DNA from: Aureobasidium sp. EXF-3400
Lineage: Eukaryota > Ascomycota > Dothideomycetes > Dothideales > Saccotheciaceae
NCBI GenBank assembly: GCA_024195585.1
Contig: SWBL01000074.1
Location: 103,894 to 167,893 of the forward strand
DNA length: 64,000 nucleotides
Direction: 5' to 3'
In this document: positions 54,826 through 64,000 of the stretch, one piece after another
Layout of the letters: every line of letters begins with the position of its first letter
Position numbering within the stretch: the stretch's first letter is position 1
Position numbers and translations under genes: made by a program
The notes under the pieces: generated by a model
Databases searched by the model: none
The model's input: only the letters and a program-made list of their open reading frames with translations
Told to the model about the DNA's origin: nothing

Positions 54826-56014
54826 AGAAGACCGATCTTTACGCTAATTTAACTTGATTTTCCTGCACCCCTTTGTCTTATGATGGCTATGCAATTGCAC
54901 AAGTCAACAAAATAATGCTAAGTGAAAGGCTTGATATTCTCTGCCTTCCTTCGTCTCGCTTTTTGTTTAAATATGTCTGTACATTTTTGAATAGTCCCGA
55001 CATGGGAATAAGAAGGAGCTGATCCGACGGTATGAGACGATGAAGTCTCAAGAGAAAGACTGAGCAGCATTCTACTCTCATGGTAGAGGTGCGGAAAAGG
55101 CTATTCGTGAGTGTCCTTAGGTATCCTCTTACTCCTTGTTTTGATACCGTCGCTGACCATTCATACACTCGAGTCCGTTTCATGAAGAGGAACCTCCAGC
55201 GACAATTCGTTGCGCCATATATTGCTACGGCCAGCGCCGTGTTATCCTGTTGATCGAAACAAGTTTAGGCTACTGTACATGACATGGACCACATGGCGAG
55301 CCCATCGTTACGATACTGAGAGCAACGCACAAACTTGTCGAAAGCAAGCCGTGTACGAGGCGGAGAAAGCGGTCACACAGCCGCAACGGCTGGGGAAGAC
55401 AGATCTGCAGATCCTGCGCCTACCGCTTTCGGAAAAAGTGATCTGCTATAACAGAGTCATGGTTGCGGGGATGCCGATCTTTCGAGATTTGTCGACGCAC
55501 AATCCTTTGGACCCACGCTGCATTCACCAAATAAGGAAACGACCCTGTCGCATCGATCCAGGAACATGACAAACGAAGCTTTACCGTACAGGGCCCTACC
55601 GTTACCCTGCTCGTCACCACTGACTCTGTGGCTGATATGGCTTTCATTGCACAGGCCCGGAGATCCACCCCGTTCGATCTTCTGTTGATCATAGACCAAC
55701 TTGCCTGTGAACATACATGATCTTCAATTCGTCCATCTCAACGTTACTCTTCAATACAAGCCATCAAACATTCACGCATGAGCTTCAACGAGCGAGGCGC
55801 GACAATGTAACATCGTGGCTCGGGAATTAGGCATGTTGATCTTTAGTGGGCAACATCGAAGGGTATATGAAGAGGCTACAGTCCCCGTCCCACAGCACTC
55901 ATCATCAACATCTCCTTTGCTTCTCGTCTTCCATCAACCTAAAGACTTCCCCGACTCTCTACTGTCAAATCCAGATCACACTACTCCACTCAATATCAAT
56001 ACCAAACCTTCACA
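54826..56014. other. 1.2-kb intergenic region, no supported gene
   Basis: Short frames around 55.2-55.7 kb on both strands lack motifs. GGTATATGAAGAGG near 55863 is a weak TATA-like element about 150 bp before the next ATG. Confidence 0.4.
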
Positions 56015-56554
56015 ATGGTCCACTTCACCGCTCTCATGACCGCTGCCCTCGCTGGCATGACTTTCGCAGCACCTTTAGACACTCGCCAAACCACCTCATC
56101 AACCGACGATCTCGTCTGCGGTGCCCTTCTACAACCTCTCGCTGGCTTCCTCGACTACCAATCCGGCAACGCAGCTGGCAACACAGAAAATGTCCTCGCA
56201 GCCGCTAGCGACATCCTCGCAGATGCCAAACTACCCTCAGATGTCGAAAGCATCATCAACAGCGTCACTGGCGGTATTGTTGGATCCGTCACCAACGGTG
56301 TCAGCAACGTTCTCTACGGTCTATCCACTGGAGCCGACAACGTGGACCCTCAGTGCAGAGGCAATGCAGCTTACTGCACCAACGAGCTCAGGGCTGCCTC
56401 TGCAGCTTGTGCGGCCGGCCAGTCTGCTCAGGCACAGGATGCCTGTCTGCAGGCCAAGTACACTTGTGCGCGCAACGATATCCTGACTGCCAGCCAAGTC
56501 GATGGTGTCGCCCCTTGCTGCTCGCAATACACTGGTTCAGCTGCTTCTTCTTAA
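56015..56554 (+). CDS. small secreted eight-cysteine protein
   Basis: Single-exon 179-residue secreted protein, family not recognised. Signal peptide MVHFTALMTAALAGMTFA, then APLDTRQTT, where the Arg may be a processing site. The N-terminal half is Ala/Ser/Asn-rich and predicted mostly helical, with one Cys (LVCGALL). The C-terminal half holds the other seven Cys: QCRG, YCTN, AACAA, DACL, YTCA and the pair PCCSQ. The CC pair near the C-terminus and hydrophobic repeats recall surface-active proteins, but the hydrophobin order (C-CC-C-C-CC-C) is not met. It could be an effector, a spore-surface protein or a hydrophobin-like protein. It is 1.2 kb from another small secreted protein gene in the same orientation. 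Confidence 0.72.
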   Translation: MVHFTALMTAALAGMTFAAPLDTRQTTSSTDDLVCGALLQPLAGFLDYQSGNAAGNTENVLAAASDILADAKLPSDVESIINSVTGGIVGSVTNGVSNVLYGLSTGADNVDPQCRGNAAYCTNELRAASAACAAGQSAQAQDACLQAKYTCARNDILTASQVDGVAPCCSQYTGSAASS

Positions 56555-57550
56555 GCATTGCCTTATAGAATCAATCACGACCAATACCGAACGATATCCT
56601 TTCAGTCTCCAGGTAGAGATAGAATAAATATGGAATGAAACCTTACGAATTGTTATCAATCAAATGATCATGGTAGTTAAATTCCATCGATATTTTCCGA
56701 CGGACTTGTACTCTTTTTGTGTCTTGCCCTCGTTTCGTGATCTCCACGGCTGTTGGTTCAATTAAGGTACCAGCTCCTATCGTATCTTTATTACTCAACA
56801 ATTTCTCTGTGAGTGGTGTTTACCTCGCAACAGAACGAGGGTCAGAACTGATGAAGCACAATCTCCTAAGTTTTTCTCGTAACTGTTTGTTCATGTCATC
56901 AGAATGATCATCCTTTTTGGCACAAGAAGTGGTATGCACAACATCCCGTGTTGAATTCGAATGACACCCTTCGCCAAAGCCAGCTCGAAACATTGACCCA
57001 TCGACACCACAAACTATGTCCCCATCGCCAGTTACATCCATCCATCCTATTAAGACAGTACAACTATCCTGTCACAGATCGGAGACTATTTAGTTGTCAG
57101 ATGTGGACCTCGGAGGTTACTAAGTCCGTTGGTTCGCGCCATCGGCACACTTCCGACAGCCCCATGCCAAAGTCCGATGAGTATCGGCTTCCGACGGAGC
57201 TGCATAGCAAACCTCGCGGACTTGATCCGAGGCTATCCTAATAACCCAAATAGGCGGGGTGTGTGGGAGACATCAAGTTTTTGAGTCATTTCTGGAGACT
57301 GATAATACTTGAACGGTTATGGAATTGAACTTCTACCTACAGTGTCCATCCCGATATCTCGTTCCGTGGTATAACTCTGACAAGGCAGGTCGGACATAAC
57401 GACACTCCCAAAAATTTTGGTCTTTCGTCTATCGCTTCCCACTCGAATCATCTGCTTCTGGGTCAAGCATTCAACTATTGTCAACAGCAATTCCCAGACT
57501 CTCACAGGAGACAATACTGATATATCCATACATCACTGTGTTTGCGCCAG
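56555..57550. other. 1-kb intergenic region, no supported gene
   Basis: Contains the 3' end of the secreted-protein gene and the DHA2 transporter promoter. Only short frames without motifs are seen. Confidence 0.45.
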
Positions 57551-59217
57551 ATGTCTCGACAAGGTCAGGCTGCGAAGGCTCTGCACGACCAGACGCAGCT
57601 GTTACCAAAGAAAGAGCTCTTGGTCGTCTTCACCATAATCGCGCTCTCGCTATTCATCTGTGCAGCAGAGCAGAATGGAATAGGAGTTCTCTTGCCAACC
57701 ATTGCTCGAGATCTGGATGCACAAGCAAGCATTACCTGGGCGGGCACAAGTGCCTTGATCGCGAACACTGTTTTCCAAGTCTTGTACGGTCGTTTGAGTG
57801 ACCTCTTTGGACGCAAGAAGATTATGCTTTCTGCCCTCGCATTGCTCGCACTTTGCGATCTGGCCTGCGGCTTAGCTACGAATTCGACGATGCTTTATGT
57901 CTTCCGCGGTCTTGCTGGTGTCGCAAACGGTGGCATCACGAGTCTGTCAATGATGATTGTGAGTGACATCGTCACGCTCCAAGAACGGGGCAGATACCAG
58001 GGTATTCTAGGCGTAATGGTAGGAATGGGAAATGCATTTGGTGAGCACAACTCCTCATATGTCCCCGGAAGGCAGTAGCGCTGACAATCTTTCCAGGCCC
58101 ACTCATTGCATCCGCTTTCGCCATCAATTTGACCTGGAGAGGACTGTTCTATCTTCTGTCACCTTTCACAGTGGTTGTCACTTTGGCTAGTTACGTTTAC
58201 CTTCCATCGAATATGCCAAAGGTGAATTTGTGGGACACAGTCCGGAAGATCGACTTCCTAGGTCTCTTCACTGGAACAGTCTTCATTATTCTGGTGCTCA
58301 TCGCCATCTCGCAAGGCGGACATCATGGAACACCCTGGGACTCACCGCTTGTTATTGCCATGCTAACTGTCGGTGGAGTCTTCGGCATACTCTTCTTGTT
58401 CGTGGAATGGAGGGCCACCTTGCCAATGATGCCCTTGGATATGTTCCGACGCCCGTCTGTCGCCGCCATGCTTGCTCAAAGTTTCTTGTTTGGTGGCTCG
58501 TACTTCGCCTATCTCTACTATCTTCCGCTTTACTTCCAAAACGTCAAAGGTCTGTCACCGTTAATGTCGGCTGTGGTATTCTTATCCCTGGTTATACCTC
58601 AATCTGCTGCGTCCGTTGTAGCTGGTCTTTACATGAGCAAATTCAATCGCTACATTGAGGTCGTCTGGTGGGGCTTTGGTATATGGTCAGTGGGATCTGG
58701 TCTGATGATAATGTGCGAAGAGAATACCAACCTCGGCCTGGTGGCATTCTTTCTGATCCTGACCGGATGTGGCACAGGCAGCATCTTCCAGCCCACGCTT
58801 GTGGCCCTTCAAGCGCAATGCCCGAAAGAGCAACGAGCTGTTGTTACTTCCAATCGCAATACGTTGCGAAGTCTCGGCGCTGCTGTCTCGATAGCTGTTT
58901 CTGGTTCCTTACTTTCCAACACACTCAGACGCTCACTACCAGAGGAGTTGCAGCATCTTGCAGCCGATAGTTTCGCAGCTCCAGATCTGAGTTCGTTCAA
59001 TCCTCAGCAGCGTAAGGAAATTTCCCAGGCATACGCCTCTGCGAGCAGAGCAGTATTCATATGGAGCTTCGTGTTGATAGCCATTAGCTTGGCACTCACG
59101 ACACTCGTGAGGGATGCTGGGTTGTCCAGAAAAACAGAAGAAGTTGTACAGCAACAAGAGAGTGTCACCGTTACCGTACAACTAGAAGAGAACACCAAGT
59201 ACCCTAGAAAACAATAG
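57551..59217 (+). CDS. MFS drug:H+ antiporter, DHA2 (14-helix) family
   Basis: Plasma- or vacuolar-membrane exporter, 536 residues, from exons 57551-58040 and 58097-59217 (phase 1 join restoring GNAFGPLIAS). Helix 1 carries ICAAEQNGIGVLLPTIA, and YGRLSDLFGRKKIM follows helix 2. The antiporter-type helix 5 and a proline-rich segment come next, then fourteen predicted helices in total, with LTGCGTGSIFQPTLVALQAQCPKEQRAV near helix 11. The C-tail has short Val/Thr/Gln-rich polar stretches. DHA2 members export drugs, toxins or basic amino acids; the EQ in helix 1 is shared with the fungal vacuolar basic amino acid (VBA) and toxin-efflux groups. No metabolite cluster is next to it. The gene lies only about 200 bp from the RIP-degraded block. 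Confidence 0.9.
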
Positions 59218-60094
59218 GCTAATGTCGTGGTTTCGCACCCAAGAACTACAAGATAACCAGCGGTCCTTAAGATAGTCTTCATTTGATTGACCCGCAGATT
59301 CCCGCCTTGGAAACTCCTCAATGCATACGCAGATACGCCAAATATACCCAAATTGTCAGCCGAGCAAGTTTTACTCAAAATCATCGGTATCCGTTACCAA
59401 ATACATGACCGAAGGACCTTTATTACGTTAGCTTAACTTTTAATTGTTTTAAAGACCTATATCATTATATATCGCTCTAACTTCTACCTACGTACGCCTA
59501 ATCGACCTAGTAACATTAATATAGATTACGCCGTCTCCTATAACCGTCTCTTAAACGAAGATACTAAGTCGGATATAACGTAAAAGATCTTAGTATTATA
59601 CTAATATTATATTATATTATAGTAGTATATTATAATAGGAGTTCTTTTCTACTCTTTACTAGTTAACGTTATACTATATACTCTAAGCACTAGAGCTAGA
59701 AGAGTAGTAGATAAGTTTTAGCTCTATTATATATACTTTAGATAGTTTAAGTCTATATTTACTAACCCTCTTTATAGCTCTAGTAGCTATTACTATTAAA
59801 GAAAAGATCGTTAAGTTTAATAGTAGACTACTAGATAAATTAACATTATACTAAAAGGAACCTTACTCTATAAAACCCTTATAATTATACGTTATAACCT
59901 CTAATTATAGCTCTATAGTTAGCCTAGCGTTCCTAAGTATAGACTAGCCTAGTATTATAGGTATAATCTCTATTTATAGGCTTATAATACCTTATTATAT
60001 CTATACTATACTAAGTATAGAACTATACTCTATACTATACTATATAATAGAAGTAATATAGATACCTATACTATCTAGTTTCTCTTATAATTTA

Positions 60095-60560
60095 AGTAAT
60101 AACCTCTCTAGTAATACGCTCTAGGCTTTAAACTCTAATTTAGAGTCTATAGTAGGTAATATAATATAGGCTATACTAATGCCTATACTATATCTTTCCT
60201 CTAGTAACTATAGTAATAATCTCTCTAGTAATACGCTCTAGGCTTTAAATTCTAATATAGATTCTATACTAGATAATATACTAGAAGCTATATAAATATC
60301 TATACTATACTCTTTCTCTAGTAACTTAAGTAATAATTTAGATTCTATACTTAGTAATTTAACTAAAGCTATACTAATACCTATACCTTATCTTTCTTCT
60401 AGTAACTTAAGTAATAATCTAGATACTATACTAAAGGTTATAATAGAAGCTATACTAATACTTATACTATACTTTTCTTCTAGTAACTTAAGTAATAATC
60501 TTTCTAGTAATACGCTCTTAGCTTTAGACTCTAATTTAGACTCTACTCTAAAGGTTACCT
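60095..60560 (+). repeat. degenerate in-frame tandem repeat in the RIP block
   Basis: Units starting with AGTAATAA at 60095, 60212, 60329, 60410 and 60491, so periods are 117, 117, 81 and 81 bp. All are multiples of three; the short units lack a 36-bp segment (12 codons). Units 1, 2 and 5 share AGTAATACGCTCT(A/T). Read in frame they would encode Ser/Asn/Leu-rich repeats in which TAG and TAA probably replace CAG and CAA. Confidence 0.75.
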
Positions 60561-60769
60561 TTTATATAGAGCTTTATACTACTTTCTATATATAGGTATT
60601 ATTAAGTAGTAGTAAGAGCTTTATAATCTAGCTTAGTAATAATAGCGCTACTAATAGCTTTAATAGTAATAAGCTTAGGTATAGTCTAGCTAGTAACTAA
60701 CCTTATTCTAATATAAATATACTAATAGTTATAATTATATATTCTAGCTAGTTCTCTAGTTATAGTAGT

Positions 60770-60925
60770 AGTACTAGCTAATTCTTAGTAAGGATTACCT
60801 CCTATTTTAATACTATTAGTATAATAGACTAGTAGCTAGATAAGAGTAGTACTAGCTAATTCCTAGTAAAGATACCTTCTAGTTCTAATACTAATAGTGC
60901 TATAGACTAGTAGCTAGATAAGAGT
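60770..60925 (+). repeat. 78-bp direct repeat in the RIP block
   Basis: AGTACTAGCTAATTC begins at 60770 and again at 60848, and the following bases continue to match (GACTAGTAGCTAGATAAGAG in both). The period of 78 bp equals 26 codons, again consistent with repeated coding sequence before mutation. Confidence 0.7.
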
Positions 60926-63900
60926 AGCGCTAGTAGTAGTAGTACTAGCTTAGTAAGTTAGATAGGTAGTTCTAAGTTAGTAGACTAAAGCTATACTCTA
61001 GTAGATAATAGTAATAGTAATTACTTTATTCTAGCTAATAATACTACTACTAGACCTAGTAGTAATCTACTCTTATTATAGGCTTAGACTATAGGTAGTC
61101 TTAGATCTATATCTATACTAGAACTATTAGATATTAATAGTAAACTAAGCTAGAATAGTTATTATTTCTTATAAGTATAGCTTAAGTACTATAGTAGGTT
61201 ATTATATATAATAGGATCTAGAGAGAAGCACTATAAGAAAAATCCTAGTATAAGCCTATAAAAAGATTACTAATAGTTATAGCTACTATCTTTCCTTAAA
61301 TACTATATAGAACATTATATACTAGTATATACTTAATACTATACTACTATTACTCTTAACTAGATTACTATTATATAGTATATATAGAGGTATTATAGTA
61401 TTAAAATAGCTACTACCTATAATATACTACTTACTAGTTTTAATATACTAGACCTACTACTATATAACTATATACTATTACTAGTACTAGAATATAATCC
61501 TTTTCTATACTTCTATATACTAGTAAGAGCCTTCTAGTACTAATACCTTAGTTAGTCTAGCTCTAGACCCTATAGCTTTCTTACTACCTACTAGATAGCT
61601 ATATAATAATACTAAAATAAAGAATATAATAGTACTTTTCTTACTAGTAGTTAGGCCTTAGAATAGGTATAGATTAGTATAAAAGATAAATAGTAGTATA
61701 ATATAAAGGTATAGACCTTTTTTACTAATAACTTAAAGCTTTACTACTTTACTATATATAGGCTATACTAGGCCGAGATTAACTCTAGGACTAATAGCAA
61801 TTATAATAGTTACTAAGGCTTAGCCTTAATCTAGCTCTAAAACGTATATAGGTTCTAAGTAGAGAGCTATAGTCTAAGCTTAGATCTTACTAATTCTAAT
61901 CCTCTTATAGAGTACCTTACTACTATCTAGAACGCTATTAAATTAGATAAGTATATATAAATAGCTTAGGTAATAGAGTAGGCTTTAGCCTAGAACTATA
62001 CTAGGTAGTTTATATATATAAAGTAGTATAAGTACTTATAGTAGTATAGTAATTATTCCCTCCTTATTATAGTAGCTAAGTCTACTAGTATTAATAAACT
62101 AGAGATAAAAAAGGTAGTTTAGTTAGTTAATTAAGTTATTAAGAGTATAGTATTAGGCCTTAATACGCTTCTAATTAATACTAGCTACTTACTTAAAGAA
62201 CCTAGGCTAGACTAGCCTAGGTAATAGCCTATCTATAATGCCCTAAATAAATAGAGTCTATTTTTTTAGATTTTAGTAAGACTTAGCACTCTTTAAGTCT
62301 AGGGGTCTAACCTAATTTATTTAGTTTTAGGACCCTATTTTTTTAACCTTTCTATATACGTATCGCTCTAAGTTTTCTCTAGTATATAGTTTAAATTTAT
62401 TCCCTAGTACTATTATAAAGGTAAGCTTAGAATATAAGTAGAACATATATAGTAAATGTCCCTTTAAAACTTAACGTTCGTCTTCTATATTAACTATCTT
62501 TACTATCTACTTATACTTTCCTCTAATAGCTCTAGGCGTATAAACCTAAATATACGTTCTTATACCTAGCTAATAGAACGCTTAGAAGGTAACTATCCCT
62601 AGGTTAGATTTAGTTAGTATAGGATTAATACTAGTCGAATTAGGGAATTATTTAATTATCTCTAGTAATAGCCTCTAGCTTTATAAAAATCTACGCTAAT
62701 AGCGATTTCTCTACTTTATATAGCTATAAAAATTCTTTCTTATATCTATATATATATTTATATATACTATAATAAATACCTACTTAGAATTATAGTTATA
62801 GTACGTCGTTTTAGTAGTTTATCTTACTAAGCGATACTTTAATTATCTACTTTAATACGTATAATACGTTATATACGTAATATAATAAGTATACCTAATA
62901 ATAACTTTATTACTTCTTTAGAACTAACTATTAAGCTTAGAATTACTTATAATAATGCTAATAACTAGTTATAGTATAAGATATAGTATAAAGTACTTAT
63001 CTATAGATATTACTACTATACTATATTAAATCTTAGTAATTATCTATATATAGAATATAGTAGAACTATAAAAGAGAAAGTAGCCGTTACTAGGAAATAC
63101 TCCTATTTAGATATCTTATAACTAATATAAGTATAATTACTACTACTACTAGAGCTACTAATATAGTTACTTAGTAGACTATAAGACGCATTTATCTATA
63201 ATAACGAAGAGTATAGTTTTATTACTATTAGTTAAGATAAAATTTATAAGTACTATAATAAGAAGTATAAATAGTAGTTATTAAAAGAAGATTAAGAGTA
63301 TTAGTATTATATCTTTATATAGTCTTTCTTTTTAAGTAGTAGCTAGTAATAGTACTTTACTATTAACTATAAGGAAGACGACTCTATAGAAGGTATAGAT
63401 GTCTTAGGTAATACTATAGAAAAGAGTCTTAAAATAGGATAATAGTATAATCTTAGGGTTTCTTAAGTATTAGATAAATAGAATATAGTAAGAATATAGT
63501 ACGATAGAGAGCTTAAGGTTATTAATAGGAACGTTATAAAGATAGATTACTTACTTTAGTTAAAGCGTACTAGATACTTATAATATCTTACTAGAAGTAA
63601 CTTTAAATATCTCTTATATAGTAGTTAGCTTCTAGATAAAGATAAATAAGAACTATAGTATATTTTAAGACTTATTAACTTACTAGTTAAGAAATGCGTT
63701 ACTAGTCTATTAATACTTAATTAGGAAACCTATAGATAGCTAAAGAGTATAAAAAAGTCTAAGGTTAATATTAGACTACTTATAAGACTATAAAACCCCG
63801 ATTCTTAGCTTTAGTATACTAGCTACTAGAAGAGATTTATCTACTATATCTTAAGGATTATATAAAGTTATAATAAGTATAATAGTAGAAACGCTATCTA

Positions 63901-64000
63901 ATAATATAGACGTTATTAGTAAAGCTATAGTAGAGAAGTATTATATAATAGTTCTAGTAGTAATAGTAATAATAGTAGTGCTTAAAGTAATAATAGTTCT

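Larger units (their letters stand above)
59420..64000. repeat. RIP-degenerate TA-rich block, no open genes
   Basis: Starting sharply near 59420 the sequence becomes dominated by TA dinucleotides, while CA and TG are almost absent; CG survives in many places (ACG, CGC). Loss of CpA on both strands with gain of TpA is the signature of repeat-induced point mutation in Pezizomycotina, which acts on duplicated DNA. No frame of useful length remains. The block runs past the end of the window, so its size and any terminal repeats cannot be judged. The source was probably a transposable element; its class cannot be told from what is visible here. Confidence 0.88.

Noticed and set aside
56015..56554. 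Hydrophobin identity
   Set aside because: Eight cysteines are present, but their order does not follow the C-CC-C-C-CC-C pattern.
59420..64000. Centromere or mitochondrial insertion as explanation of the AT-rich end
   Set aside because: Near-absence of CA and TG with surviving CG points to RIP, and relic in-frame repeats point to former coding DNA; a centromere role cannot be tested in this window.
1..64000. tRNA genes and CRISPR arrays
   Set aside because: No cloverleaf with a GGTTCGA-type T-arm was found by eye in the intergenic regions, and no repeat-spacer array is present.

Overview
The window looks like nuclear DNA of a filamentous ascomycete (Pezizomycotina), most likely a Dothideomycete-type saprobe or plant associate. 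The evidence is protein-coding genes with few, short (about 45-75 nt) GT-AG introns, fungal-only families (Zn2Cys6 regulator, fungal P450s, ITR-type and DHA transporters, Kex2-style secreted proteins), and a terminal block depleted of CpA/TpG in the way repeat-induced point mutation (RIP) causes. The class-level placement is inference. All exon joins were worked out by hand from splice signals, reading phase and family motifs; no search was run.

Layout. 1-11.7 kb is a sugar/cyclitol segment: a GH13 alpha-glucosidase (474-2246), a six-exon P450 (2459-4289), an inositol-type sugar transporter (5343-7039) divergent from a Zn2Cys6 regulator whose zinc cluster uses a 25-nt micro-exon (7695-10020), and a Gfo/Idh/MocA inositol-dehydrogenase-like enzyme (10490-11676). 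12.4-21 kb looks like an aromatic-compound module: a benzoate-4-hydroxylase-like P450 (12457-14040) head-to-head with its own NADPH-P450 reductase (14769-16903), an FAD aromatic-ring monooxygenase (16929-18307) and a DHA1 efflux transporter (19334-20968). 21.7-28.7 kb is gene-poor: a three-unit imperfect repeat in which every unit carries a Lys-Arg site and a splice donor, a Thr/Val/Ala-repeat secreted protein with an acidic tail, and a 1078-residue secreted protein.

29-46.4 kb is mostly housekeeping: a GT34-like glycosyltransferase, VAC14, cytosolic asparaginyl-tRNA synthetase, dihydrolipoyl dehydrogenase, condensin subunit 1 head-to-head with CDC7 kinase, and MET22/HAL2. 47-59.2 kb is more accessory: a small spliced hypothetical gene, an oligopeptide transporter, a GH27 alpha-galactosidase with a C-terminal carbohydrate-binding module, two small secreted cysteine-containing proteins and a DHA2 transporter.

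From about 59.42 kb to the end the DNA changes abruptly to TA-rich RIP-degenerate sequence with no open gene. It still holds tandem repeats whose periods (117, 117, 81, 81 and 78 bp) are all multiples of three, so it contains the remains of a repeat-rich coding sequence, probably of a mobile element. No tRNA, rRNA or CRISPR array was recognised.
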